From Paenibacillus sp. 19GGS1-52 (GTDB lineage: Bacteria > Bacillota > Bacilli > Paenibacillales > Paenibacillaceae), in contig NZ_CP059724.1 in NCBI RefSeq assembly GCF_022369515.1, positions 4,526,001 to 4,590,000 on the forward strand: a stretch of DNA of 64,000 nt, given 5' to 3'. Shown piece after piece: positions 1 to 8,880 of this stretch. Made by a program: the position numbers and the translations under genes. Each line of letters opens with the position of its first letter. The stretch's first letter is position 1. The notes under the pieces are model-generated. The model ran no database searches. It worked only from the letters and a program-made list of their open reading frames with translations, and was not told the origin of the DNA.

Positions 1-624
1 AGAACCTGAATTATCAATGGCACTGTTGCCTATAATCATATTCAGAACATTATTCTCATGCAGATACAGGGTGCCACCAACGACTCCCAGATAAAGTCCC
101 TCATGATTAAATACTGGTTCGCTCATGAATAAAATAAGTCTTCCAGTTCCACGAACGGTACCGGGTTCAGATAAATAAGGAAGTTGCTTTTGCAGTGCAT
201 CCAAACCCGCTTTGGAGGAGATATGCTGGCCGGCCATTCCTACGGTCTCTGGTACAGCATTGAGAATTAACCCATCTGCATCGATAAAAGCGATCGAATT
301 AAAATAGTTGCTGCTATTGCGCATTAACTCAAGATAATCATCAACTTCTTTTGTCTGCATAGTTTCAACACTTGAGAGTACATTCGCACTGTACTCTAGA
401 CTAATTCGCATCGAACGAAATAGGGAATCGACTGTCTGGCTCATTCTATTGGCATTTGAGTAATTTAAATGTAATGTCGTTTCTATTAATGATTCCTTTT
501 TGGATTGGTAAGATGCCACAAGAAGAATGGTTGATGTCAGCACTACCACCAGTGTCACCAATCCTGTTAGCAGCGCAGTTAAACCTAATTTTCTCTTTCG
601 TCCAGAGCGCATCTCTTTCAGCAT
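1..624 (-). CDS. Sensor protein with dCache-like extracellular domain (3' part cut by window edge)
   Basis: The minus-strand frame is open from an ATG at 624 to the window edge, giving 208 codons without a stop. It starts MLKEMRSGRKRKLG, followed by one hydrophobic segment (about residues 14-38) and then an extracytoplasmic stretch. That stretch contains SIAFIDADGLILNA and a later second sensing half (RLILFMSEPVFNHEGLYLG), the layout of a dCache_1 ligand-binding domain. The output domain lies outside the window; a diguanylate cyclase, chemoreceptor or histidine kinase would all fit. The N-terminus and sensor domain are well supported. The enzymatic role is not visible. Confidence 0.75.
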   Translation of the reverse strand, partial: MLKEMRSGRKRKLGLTALLTGLVTLVVVLTSTILLVASYQSKKESLIETTLHLNYSNANRMSQTVDSLFRSMRISLEYSANVLSSVETMQTKEVDDYLELMRNSSNYFNSIAFIDADGLILNAVPETVGMAGQHISSKAGLDALQKQLPYLSEPGTVRGTGRLILFMSEPVFNHEGLYLGVVGGTLYLHENNVLNMIIGNSAIDNSGS

Positions 625-758
625 AGGTATTTCGTGGCCCCCTTATGTCCCTGAAGCAACAGCTACATAAAATTATAGTATATGTGAGAAAATTCGACAA
701 AAAATATAGCAAACCCTTTTTTATTATAAACTATAACGAGGTAGAAAGGAGCAGTCCC

Positions 759-872
759 ATGGGGCAAATTTCAGATGAAAAAATTAATGATATTGTGTCC
801 CGTTTCCCTTGTCTGTCCAAGGGCACTAATGAGGACTGGAATACAGACGAATTACAGAGAGCCAACGTCTGA
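759..872 (+). CDS. Small 37-residue hypothetical protein
   Basis: The short reading frame starts MGQISDEKINDIVSR and follows a good ribosome binding site (GAAAGGAG, about 6 nt before the ATG at 759). The same frame stays open upstream to 645, but that part has no ribosome binding site. The product is acidic and soluble with no signal peptide, and I do not recognise a family. It lies divergent from the sensor gene at 1-624 and upstream of a secreted hydrolase. Coding status rests on the ribosome binding site and protein-like composition only. Confidence 0.4.
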   Translation: MGQISDEKINDIVSRFPCLSKGTNEDWNTDELQRANV

Positions 873-980
873 CTATTCTGCAATGTGACAAAGCCATGAA
901 AAATCAACATGATTACTCCTGCTTTTGGGCATCATTGTTAAGACAAACTTTGCCCACATTAAATCAGGAGGCTCACCATC

Positions 981-1832
981 ATGAAATGGATTAATAAAAG
1001 TATAGTAATGACCTTGACCCTCGCCGTATGTTTATTGCTTATACTCCTGCCCTGGAATCAAACCCAAGCTGCTGCTGTAAAGAGCAACGGAGTAAGCGAG
1101 AAGCCTTTAACTTTCGTTCTGGTTCACGGCGCTTGGGCGGATGCCAGCTTTTGGGATGAAACAGCCGCTGAGTTGCGTAAATTAGGGCACACTGTCTACA
1201 CTCCGGAATATGCAGGTCATGGTGAGGATACGCAGACGAATGTCACCCATGAGCAAATCACCAAATCAGTCGTTGATTTCATTAACAAAAAAGACTTGCA
1301 TGACATTGTGCTGTTAGGACATAGCTTTGGCGGTTCAGTGATCCAAAAGGTGTCCGAACAAGTACCAAACCGAATTAAACGCCTGGTATTCCTTGATGCT
1401 TTCGCACCTTTGGATGGTCAGAGCGTTGCGGATCAGTTCCCCGCTCCAATACTCCAAGCATTTGAACAGCTAAGAGCAGCTTCAGGCAACAATTCGATTA
1501 TGCTTCCCTTCTCCCTCTTCCGTGATAATTTTGTTAACACAGCCAGTCTTGCAGAAGCTCAGGCCTTATACAAAAAGGTCAAGCCCGAACCAGCAGGTCC
1601 CTTATTTCAAAAACTGGACCTCAAGAAGTTCTATAGTCTGGATATCCCGAAAAGTTATCTTTATTTAACTGAGGATACGGCTCTTCCCCAAGGACCTTAC
1701 GGCTTCCATCCGACCCAGTCCAGTCATTTGGGACAATTCCGTTATATTGAAGGCACCGGAGATCATATGACGAATTTCCATACCCAGCCTAAAATGATCG
1801 CCGAAAAAATAGTGATGGCCGGCAGAGACTAA
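981..1832 (+). CDS. Secreted alpha/beta-hydrolase (esterase-like)
   Basis: This is a 283-residue protein with an N-terminal signal peptide ending near the AAA stretch at residues 30-32. It has an alpha/beta-hydrolase fold: FVLVHGAWADASFW holds the oxyanion-hole strand, GHSFGG holds the nucleophile (Ser115), and GTGDHMTNF near the C-terminus should carry the catalytic His. The pattern resembles the EstC/plant methylesterase (salicylate esterase-like) branch rather than lipases with a lid. The substrate is unknown. The start is set by GGAGG nine bases before the ATG. It is monocistronic: a very strong terminator follows directly. Confidence 0.85.
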   Translation: MKWINKSIVMTLTLAVCLLLILLPWNQTQAAAVKSNGVSEKPLTFVLVHGAWADASFWDETAAELRKLGHTVYTPEYAGHGEDTQTNVTHEQITKSVVDFINKKDLHDIVLLGHSFGGSVIQKVSEQVPNRIKRLVFLDAFAPLDGQSVADQFPAPILQAFEQLRAASGNNSIMLPFSLFRDNFVNTASLAEAQALYKKVKPEPAGPLFQKLDLKKFYSLDIPKSYLYLTEDTALPQGPYGFHPTQSSHLGQFRYIEGTGDHMTNFHTQPKMIAEKIVMAGRD

Positions 1833-1852
1833 GCGAAGTTTTCAGCTTATGT

Positions 1853-1907
1853 AATCACAGAACGAGCAAGCGATGAGTTACCTTCGTCGCTTGCTCGTTC
1901 TGTGATT
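1853..1907 (+). terminator. Intrinsic terminator with perfect 21-bp stem
   Basis: Arms at 1853-1873 and 1887-1907 are perfectly complementary over 21 bp with a 13-nt loop. The hairpin lies 20 nt after the stop of the alpha/beta-hydrolase gene. The T-run is short, so it may also act as an mRNA end-protecting hairpin. Confidence 0.75.
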
Positions 1908-1983
1908 TGGAATCCTTTGGGATTCTCATTCCTTTTTTATCCATTAGTGTTACTATGGTAAAGAAAAGAAGGAGATGAATGAA

Positions 1984-2253
1984 ATGAGAAAATATATGAA
2001 TATAGGTCTGACAACCGCCCTGCTACTCTCACTAACCCTAGGTACAATTGGTACGGAAACGGCTGCCGCTAAGGCAACAACCTACAAGAACTGCACAGAA
2101 ATGCATAAAGACTACAAGGGTGGGGTTGCCCTTTCCAGCTCTACCAAGAACAAAGGCGGTAAAACCAAATATAAACCTTACGCCTCTAAAGAGCTCTATG
2201 AAGCCAACCAAAAAAGCGACCGCGATAAAGACGGGATCGCTTGCGAGCAATAA
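1984..2253 (+). CDS. Secreted excalibur calcium-binding domain protein
   Basis: This is a small exported protein of 89 residues. A signal peptide (hydrophobic core LTTALLLSLTLGTIG, Ala-rich cleavage region) precedes an excalibur domain. The domain has the two conserved cysteines in YKNCTEMHKDY and GIACEQ and the calcium-loop-like DRDKDG just before the C-terminus. An ATG at 1975 overlaps the ribosome binding site (AAGAAGGAG), so the ATG at 1984 is the likely start. Excalibur domains are extracellular EF-hand-like modules, often attached to nucleases. Here the domain stands alone, so its role is unknown. Confidence 0.85.
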   Translation: MRKYMNIGLTTALLLSLTLGTIGTETAAAKATTYKNCTEMHKDYKGGVALSSSTKNKGGKTKYKPYASKELYEANQKSDRDKDGIACEQ

Positions 2254-2255
2254 GT

Positions 2256-2792
2256 TCACCAGCCCTTTCTACTTATAAGTGAAGCGATGTGGGCCATATG
2301 ATGCCGGTTATGCCACACATATCTCTCAAGCGCGGTGTCCAGACTGAGCGTACCCAGACCCATGCTAACAAAGATTCTCATATAGTCCTCTTCTCCAAGC
2401 GAACGCAGCAATGATACAAAGCGCCGTTGCAGGCTCTCTAGCAGCATAAGCGAAGTCTCCACCGGCTCCTCACTATAATCACTTAGCTCAGCCCATAGCT
2501 CCTCTCGGTACGAGGGAATAATGGGCTCTTCCTCAGTTAGTCCTCTTTTGAAACGAAGATATGCGTTCATATTATTATCAGCCAGATGATGGATAACCTG
2601 TCGAACAGTCCATCCCTCTTCCCGATAAGGGGTATCCAGCTGTTCTGGAGTTAGGTTACCCACGCTTTCTCTTAAAAGATCTGCCATGGAGGATATTCCC
2701 TCTATACATTGCTCCCGCTGCTTGGGCGTCAGCTGTCCCGAGGCTGCAAAATGACCGATGGGGTAACGCAGTTGTTCCATATATTTATCCAT
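2256..2792 (-). CDS. DinB-like metal-dependent protein (YfiT-type)
   Basis: A 178-residue four-helix-bundle protein of the DinB/YfiT superfamily. The three metal-ligand histidines are visible in VRQVIHHLADNN (near residue 66) and in WHNRHHMAHI near the C-terminus. Bacillus YfiT-type members bind Zn or Ni, and some act as thiol transferases. The start codon overlaps the stop of the upstream SDR gene (TAATG), so the two are translationally coupled. It converges with the excalibur gene at 2253. Confidence 0.85.
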   Translation of the reverse strand: MDKYMEQLRYPIGHFAASGQLTPKQREQCIEGISSMADLLRESVGNLTPEQLDTPYREEGWTVRQVIHHLADNNMNAYLRFKRGLTEEEPIIPSYREELWAELSDYSEEPVETSLMLLESLQRRFVSLLRSLGEEDYMRIFVSMGLGTLSLDTALERYVWHNRHHMAHIASLISRKGW

Positions 2793-3586
2793 TAGAATAC
2801 ACTGCGCACTAATCCACCGTCTGCCCGTAAAGCTGCACCATTAATGGCTGCGGATAACGGACTGCTGATGAACGTTACAAATTCCGCGATTTCCTCTGGG
2901 CGGATAAGCCTTTCGATAATCGAGGTTGGCCGGTTTTCCTTCATGAAGCGTTTCTCTGCTTCTTCGATGGTCAGGTTACCCTCCGGATACAACGTCTGCA
3001 GCATCGTTTCCACTCCCTCCGTTAATGTGGACCCTGGCAGCACCGTATTTACCGTCACCCGAGTTCCACCCGTCAGCTCAGCCAGACTCCGCGATACGGA
3101 TAGCAGCATGGTCTTTGTAGCACTATAATGGGCCATTTCCTGGGAAGGCATTATGGCCGCCTCGCTGCCAATAAAGACAACTCGACCTTCATTCCGGGCA
3201 ATCATGCTCTGCAAATAATGACGTGTCAGACGAATACCACTCATCACATTCACCTCAAAAAATCTAAACCATTCCGCATCATGGATCTCAAACAACTCCG
3301 CTGGCTGAAAAATCCCCATATTATTAATCAGTATATCCACTTCGGGATATTGCTTGATCATGTCAGCACAGCCCTGTTCATTTCCCAGATCAGCAGCAGC
3401 TGGCAGAACTTTAGCCCCCGTATAACGGCTATTCAGTTCATCTACAACTGCATTTACTTTCTCCTCATTACGTCCATTAATCAGCACAGTCACACCTTCA
3501 CGTAACAAAGACTCCGCTATCGCTTTGCCTATTCCGTTGGTTGATCCTGTCACCAGTGCGGTTTTGCCCGCTAAATGAAGTTCCAT
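2792..3586 (-). CDS. Short-chain dehydrogenase/reductase
   Basis: This is a classical SDR of 264 residues from the start MELHLAGKTALVTG. The Rossmann signature TGSTNGIG, the NNMG motif, the catalytic Ser-Tyr-Lys (IGSEAA... YSATK) and a C-terminal ADGG are all present. An upstream in-frame start at 3634 would lie inside the end of the neighbouring HAD reading frame, and the ATG at 3586 has the better ribosome binding site. The substrate cannot be read from sequence. It is coupled to the DinB-like gene by a TAATG overlap. Confidence 0.85.
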   Translation of the reverse strand: MELHLAGKTALVTGSTNGIGKAIAESLLREGVTVLINGRNEEKVNAVVDELNSRYTGAKVLPAAADLGNEQGCADMIKQYPEVDILINNMGIFQPAELFEIHDAEWFRFFEVNVMSGIRLTRHYLQSMIARNEGRVVFIGSEAAIMPSQEMAHYSATKTMLLSVSRSLAELTGGTRVTVNTVLPGSTLTEGVETMLQTLYPEGNLTIEEAEKRFMKENRPTSIIERLIRPEEIAEFVTFISSPLSAAINGAALRADGGLVRSVF

Positions 3587-3620
3587 TTCATTGACACCAT
3601 CCTTATCAACTGATTCGTAC

Positions 3621-4115
3621 CTATAACAATTCATAGAATTCGTCTAGAGTTGTAACTATATAATCAGGCCTAACTTCACTACTCCAGGTCTCTTGATTCC
3701 TATTTAACCAGCATGCCGTAATTCCTGCTTTTTTAGCCCCAAAGCACATCCGCAACGGAGTCTCCGATATGAATAATCTGCCCAGGAAATGCTCCGTCTC
3801 CGCATAAAGCTCCGCCTGCCTGTGCTCTGCAAACAGAATATCTACAGCGTCCAGACTATCAAAGTCCAAAGAGTGAAGTAAGAATACTGTGTTGAAACTT
3901 TCTTGGTAAATCTCTCTAGTCGTGTAAAATTCGCCTAATTCCCGAGCCCTATCGTAAACCAAATAATACTGACCCAGTAGCAATGCACCCAGCTCGGCTG
4001 CAAGCGCATCTGAATAACCCTGCTGCAAAATCGGCTTCCAAACATAACTTGTTCTGCTCTGCACATTCACTAGAGTCTGAAACATATCCAGACTGATTAC
4101 TTTGAACCGCTTCAT
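3621..4115 (-). pseudogene. HAD-family hydrolase with internal deletion and compensating frameshift
   Basis: The N-terminus has HAD motif I (SLDMFQTL) and the C-terminus has the AKKAGITACWLNR region. The middle of the roughly 220-residue family, with motif II and the motif III lysine, is missing. Between 3725 and 3785 the annotated frame reads nonsense, while the neighbouring frame reads QIIHIGDSVADVLWG, the expected motif IV. A deletion therefore joined two parts out of frame. A later one-base change, probably an extra T in the CTTTGGGG run, restores the frame at AKKAG. The 164-residue product should be inactive. Confidence 0.75.
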
Positions 4116-4268
4116 GATTTGGACTCCTTGGTACGAGTTTGTAATTATGGAGGATAAGTACTGAACGAGGCAGCTATTACTAATATAACATTAAGGGAAT
4201 CTTTGGTAAAATGAGAGCAATGAATCGTTTAGCACTACTGTATACATTCTGATGAATGAGGTGTTGCT

Positions 4269-4868
4269 TTGAAAAAAATTATTTTAGGCTTAATTTGCGG
4301 CTTTGTTATGGCTTGCTCTACGGTTGCTTTTGCCTCGGATTCGATTCAGGCGTAGGTAGTACCCACAACATGGTCGAAGCTCGATTATCTTTTTATAATG
4401 ATAACAGCAAGCAGATTGGTGAAGTTATCCTAAAAGGAAATAAATTCGGAGTATTTGCCCAAAACTTTGTCGGAGAAGGTGTCGGGGACTTTAGAGCCTA
4501 CTCAGCAGTCAATCTCCAGATTACCAAGGTGAATAATCAAAGTATTCCTGAAGCAGCGAGCATACTTTACATAAATACGAAATATCATTTCACGCTAGCG
4601 CTCCCCAAGTCATGGGAAGGTAAATATGAAGTAGTCGAAGCCGTAAATGAAGTTTCGGGGACCGAAAGAAGATTGGAAGATTAACGGCCCGTCTATGATC
4701 GAGGTTGGGCAAATCTAAAAAATAGGTGAAGATGGTGACAAAGTATTTACTCTAAACCCTCCGGGAGATGTGAATTACAATCCCAATGATACAGAGTTAA
4801 CAGCCACGTATAGTTCTATGAGCAAGAAAATTAACAATATCAGAACCACATTTAAACTGATTAACTAA
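4269..4868 (+). pseudogene. Broken secreted protein gene (signal peptide plus frameshifted remains)
   Basis: A TTG start at 4269 opens a textbook signal peptide (MKKIILGLICGF, cleavage near AFAS), but the frame stops after SDSIQA. Coding resumes in another frame (VEARLSFYNDNSKQIGEVI to WEGKYEVVEAVNEVSG). It then shifts again (PKEDWKINGPSMIEVGQI), meets an in-frame TAA near 4716, and ends KINNIRTTFKLIN at 4868. The signal peptide resembles those of Paenibacillus stalk-domain (copper amine oxidase N-terminal-like) proteins, but that domain is absent. At least two frameshifts or deletions and one nonsense codon make a functional product very unlikely. Confidence 0.7.
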
Positions 4869-4899
4869 ACCCTCACCTGCAAATGATAAACAGAAAAAA

Positions 4900-4923
4900 A
4901 GACCGGAGCAACTTCTCCGGTCT
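4900..4923 (-). terminator. Intrinsic terminator of the SLH protein gene
   Basis: A 9-bp GC-rich stem (4900-4908 with 4915-4923) and 6-nt loop are followed on the minus strand by a run of seven T. It lies 34 nt after the SLH protein stop. Confidence 0.85.
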
Positions 4924-4957
4924 CTCCAAATTTTGTTTAGTAAACAGCTGCTTCACA

Positions 4958-7900
4958 TTACTTAATTACCTGATCAACCGATGCTGCCATAATATCGTCG
5001 TATGCCCAAAAGGAAGTAGGGACATCGCTCCACACAGCTGTCTGAGCAGTGGCCGTTGGTCGTTTCAGCAGCTTGTTGACCAGTGTCACCGTTTCAGCAC
5101 GACTAATCGGCTGATTGGGATGGAATGTGCCATCTGTGTAACCCGTAAACAGCTCTTGCGCTACGGCTGCAGCAATCGCTGCCTGAGCCCAGTGACCCTG
5201 TACATCGCTAAAAGTAAGGACTGTTGCTGAGTTGCTGCTAGGAGTCCATGCGTACACATTAAACAGTATTTGTGCCATTTCAGCACGGGTAACTGCTTGT
5301 TCAGGCTGGAACATGTGATTTCCGGTGCCTTGCATCCATCCCTGCTCTGCAGCGTTCTTTATGCCCGTTGCTGCCCAGTAACCGGATGAAATATCCTTAA
5401 ATGCTGTGTTGCCCGCAGATTTCTGGCTGGTAGTCATCGTCCGGCTCAGAATCGCAGCAATTTCAGCACGCGTTACACCTTTCTCCGGCTGGAAGCTGCC
5501 ATCTGGATAACCTTTCATATAGGCTTTATATTCGCCTGTAGGTGTTATTTTGAAATTATATTCCACAATCGTCTGACCCACATGAATGTTACCCTCGCGG
5601 ATATAACTGTCTGTACCAAATTGCGCTGTGGCCGTATCTTTTCGACTATCAAAAGCTACATACCCAGATTTTTCACCCAAAATGTAATAATCACCTTCGG
5701 GATAGACCATCCAACCGAAACGACCGCCATCCGTGCTGGTTTGTGGATCATGGTTCTTGTTGGGTGCAAAATCAGGCAATTCTGGCAATACAATCAGTTG
5801 ATCAGGTGTACGTCCTTTGGAACGGTTCAATGCTGTATCTGACCAGTGTAAGGTAACATTCACACCGTCTACCGGTTTGCCCGTGACCGAGTCCGTGATG
5901 ATCCCGTAGGGATCGATCAATTCTGCGTTGATTGTAGCATTACCGCTGGCATCTACCTTTAAGGTCGCCAATTGTCCAGCTAACCGCTCTCCATTAGGGG
6001 CAATAACATTCAAGGCCAAGATATACGTACCCGCTGGTACATTCTGCAATAAGAAGCTTCCATCTGGATGAATCGTGAATTCGCCTACATTAATCGCTTG
6101 TCCACTTGTTGTATATAACTTGCCAACTGTGCTCAACGTTGAGCCGATGAGTTGGGTAACTGGAGTGTTAGCGATTACCCCATCGCTAGTATTTGTCACA
6201 ATCACTTTAACTGTTTTGGCCGAAGTAGGCGGATTTGTAACTACCACATCTGGAATGACAACGACGGATGTGGTGAAGTGCATCAATTCTCCGTATACAA
6301 TCCCAATAGGCGTTACTGCGTAGGCACGTACATAATAGGTTGTTCCTGGCTGCAATCCAGTCAGATTCACCGTAAAGGGTTCACTGCCTTCTGCAGTTGC
6401 TTCCATCTGGAAGGTTTCTCCTGACAGATCAGCCTGTGTACCATATTCGATACCACGTGTAGTTACAGTACCTAGGGCAGTTCCCCCCACTGTAGCTGAT
6501 GTCGTTGTTACATTCGTTGCATTTGCAGTCTGTACAGAAACAGGATCAAATGAACGGAAATTCAGCACAGTCAATTTCCCATTTTGAGCATTATCGACAA
6601 TGGCAACGTGTGGAACCGAGTTGATGACCTGAATCCTTAGTTCAGAAGCACTCCCTGCTGTAAACGCAGCAGCACCAACCGTCAGCCAAATGTTGTCCTT
6701 CAGCTTCTTAACGGTTACTTTTCCGGCATTTGTGGTGTCTGTATAAGCAATATAAGGTATGTCATTTCCGTCAAATGTTAATGCCAGTAATTGTACCGGA
6801 CTTTCACTGATTCCACCCGGACCATAATCATTCCAGCCCTCATAATAATCAATTGCTTTGAGATGAACTCCACTGGAATCCTGATAGGCTACATAAGCTT
6901 GACAATTATGATCCGTTACTTGTGATAATAACTCAATGGCTGTCCCGGACTGAGTCTGGATGACCCATTGATCTGGATAAGTCAGGTAAGCCGTGTTTAA
7001 CTCGCCTGCTTGAATATAGCTGACTGTGTAATAACTTCTATAACTCTCTGATAGTGTAATGGACTGAACGGCTCCGCCGGAGAATCCAGCTAGACCTGCA
7101 TATTCCCAAGCTCCGTCCGTGTAACGAATAACCGAAGCAGAACCAGCCTGCGCAGCATCAGGGAAAGCAACAATAGGTACACCATAAGCAAAACCAAGTG
7201 AAAGAGTACTGGATGCAGTCACTGCAGCCTGGGTCGGATTCAGGTTCTTCCATCCTTTGCCGTCCAATGTCGAGACAACAATATTGTTACTGTCCTTTTC
7301 GGTATAAGCAACATACAATGCCCCATCCTCATCGGAATGGAAAGCCATTGAAGCCGTAGTAACCGGATTATCTGAGAATCCCGGACTGCCTGCATATACC
7401 CATGAAGTCCCATCAAATTTCATCACTGATAATCGATCACCGTTGTTACCATCTGCAAAAGCCACAAAAGGCATGCCTGTTGCATCATAAGCAAAGGAAA
7501 GTCCATGCGCTGCAGCGGTGAATCCAGCTGGGCCGACAAGCTGCCAAGCATAATCACTAATCTTCACCTGGACCTGGGCTGTCAGAGCATTCGGATTATA
7601 GTAACCGCAATCTCCTCCTCCACCCATAGTTGAAAAATCATCTGTCGTTTTGCGAGCAAAATCTTGTTGGAAGCAGCCTGGTGTACCTATAAATGTATAC
7701 GTGCCTGCTTCACCTGTAAAAGTTGGGGTGCCCTCATCCCATGTAACCGGAGGCGAGGCTTCTTGACCATTGCTGAATGTCATCGTTAGTTCATTGGGCA
7801 GCAGCCCTTTTACTTCTGCCAGACTTGTCCCAAGAGGTGCCGTTATAGTCTGTACAGCCGGAATGCTAGTTAGATTTGGATAGTCCACTAATATCGTCAC

Positions 7901-8593
7901 CCGTGGTGTTAGATAGGTGTTGGGAGCGTATTCAACTGAACCGTCACTCGGCAATGTTAATATGCCCTCAATGGTTCTGTAGCCTCCGGATTCTTTGAAT
8001 GTCCATCCATTGCTGCCTCCCTGATCATAATAGCTCAGATCCCATTCTACCGGAAAATTCCCTTTCGTATTATCATCAAAGGTCACTTCCATCGTTGCGG
8101 GCAGCACCAGATCTGCCTGATCTGTAAGATTGGGCACATTGATCTGATCCGGTATTGTTAAATCTATGATGTGTTGAATATCCTGATCTGGCAGCGTGGT
8201 AAAACTCCTGATATTGCCGCAATTTATAACTGTTTCATATATGACGCAAGCTTGATAATCATACTGGGTATTGGGTTGAAGAATCGAAGGCCCTGCACTG
8301 ATGTTAGGGTAAGCATATTGAGCTCCTATACCATTTGCATTGACTGGGTGTTCAGTAACTCCATCGATATGAGTCCAATAAAAAAAGCCTGGATTACCGG
8401 TCTGATAAGTAACATTTGTCACCGTGCCATTTAGCTTGACTGACGTTTTCGTAATCTCCGTCGCCGGATTTGTCGTTACTCCCGGTCCTGCCTGAATTGC
8501 ATGCACCGGCTGAACTCCAATATTCAAACCCGCCGAAAACAATAATACAGCGATGAGCAAAAAACTCAAACCCTTTTGAATAGTCTTTCTCAT
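4958..8593 (-). CDS. Large S-layer-homology (SLH) surface protein with Ig-like, propeller-like and FN3-like modules
   Basis: A 1211-residue exported protein. The signal peptide starts MRKTIQKGLSFLL, with GGAGG nine bases upstream; an in-frame ATG at 8644 lacks a ribosome binding site. In order it has an FN3-like domain (about 40-140), two Ig-like segments (about 145-345; LPNELTMTFSNGQ), a region of repeated GxPxVAFxD and VxxFDGxSW units that look like beta-propeller blades (about 360-690), an FN3-like domain (about 700-790), carboxypeptidase-regulatory-like segments, and SLH motifs. SLH motifs (GYPDGSFQPEKGVTRAE and two similar) fill the last 200 residues and should bind pyruvylated wall polymer. 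The last SLH motif is short. The ligand is unknown. Confidence 0.85.
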   Translation of the reverse strand: MRKTIQKGLSFLLIAVLLFSAGLNIGVQPVHAIQAGPGVTTNPATEITKTSVKLNGTVTNVTYQTGNPGFFYWTHIDGVTEHPVNANGIGAQYAYPNISAGPSILQPNTQYDYQACVIYETVINCGNIRSFTTLPDQDIQHIIDLTIPDQINVPNLTDQADLVLPATMEVTFDDNTKGNFPVEWDLSYYDQGGSNGWTFKESGGYRTIEGILTLPSDGSVEYAPNTYLTPRVTILVDYPNLTSIPAVQTITAPLGTSLAEVKGLLPNELTMTFSNGQEASPPVTWDEGTPTFTGEAGTYTFIGTPGCFQQDFARKTTDDFSTMGGGGDCGYYNPNALTAQVQVKISDYAWQLVGPAGFTAAAHGLSFAYDATGMPFVAFADGNNGDRLSVMKFDGTSWVYAGSPGFSDNPVTTASMAFHSDEDGALYVAYTEKDSNNIVVSTLDGKGWKNLNPTQAAVTASSTLSLGFAYGVPIVAFPDAAQAGSASVIRYTDGAWEYAGLAGFSGGAVQSITLSESYRSYYTVSYIQAGELNTAYLTYPDQWVIQTQSGTAIELLSQVTDHNCQAYVAYQDSSGVHLKAIDYYEGWNDYGPGGISESPVQLLALTFDGNDIPYIAYTDTTNAGKVTVKKLKDNIWLTVGAAAFTAGSASELRIQVINSVPHVAIVDNAQNGKLTVLNFRSFDPVSVQTANATNVTTTSATVGGTALGTVTTRGIEYGTQADLSGETFQMEATAEGSEPFTVNLTGLQPGTTYYVRAYAVTPIGIVYGELMHFTTSVVVIPDVVVTNPPTSAKTVKVIVTNTSDGVIANTPVTQLIGSTLSTVGKLYTTSGQAINVGEFTIHPDGSFLLQNVPAGTYILALNVIAPNGERLAGQLATLKVDASGNATINAELIDPYGIITDSVTGKPVDGVNVTLHWSDTALNRSKGRTPDQLIVLPELPDFAPNKNHDPQTSTDGGRFGWMVYPEGDYYILGEKSGYVAFDSRKDTATAQFGTDSYIREGNIHVGQTIVEYNFKITPTGEYKAYMKGYPDGSFQPEKGVTRAEIAAILSRTMTTSQKSAGNTAFKDISSGYWAATGIKNAAEQGWMQGTGNHMFQPEQAVTRAEMAQILFNVYAWTPSSNSATVLTFSDVQGHWAQAAIAAAVAQELFTGYTDGTFHPNQPISRAETVTLVNKLLKRPTATAQTAVWSDVPTSFWAYDDIMAASVDQVIK

Positions 8594-8818
8594 GTATGAA
8601 TCATCCTCCAATTTTCTAATGACTAGATCCAACGTGTTGCTCACTCAATCTGAGTGGGAGGTAATATTAAAAAAGATAAGTTTCCCCTTTCCGCCGATAC
8701 ATCAACGAGGCTATATAAATCTCTTATTAACGATTAGCAGTACGTCCATATACTAACGGCTAGCCAAATGGATATTATTAGCATTATTTCTAAAAGTAAA
8801 AATATTGGACTAACAAAA

Positions 8819-8861
8819 AGAAACGGCTGGCTACCCTTTTATGGATAGCGCAGCCGTTTCT
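8819..8861 (-). terminator. Intrinsic terminator of the GH9 gene
   Basis: An 11-bp stem (8819-8829 with 8851-8861) is extended by a second inner helix and followed on the minus strand by CTTTTTG. It sits 20 nt beyond the GH9 stop. The rest of 8594-8880 shows no gene; it holds the leader of the SLH gene. Confidence 0.75.
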
Positions 8862-8880
8862 AAGAGATATATAAACTACT

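Noticed and set aside
446..712. 88-codon minus-strand frame near the left edge
   Set aside because: It lies in a different frame from the sensor protein, whose membrane helix and sensor domain fit a frame that is open to the window edge.
1853..1907. Mobile element end
   Set aside because: The perfect 21-bp palindrome directly follows a gene stop, has a 13-nt loop and no partner; a terminator is the simpler explanation.
4958..8593. Annotated start at 8644 for the SLH protein
   Set aside because: The signal peptide begins at MRKTIQKG with GGAGG upstream; the 17 residues before it are hydrophilic and would block export.
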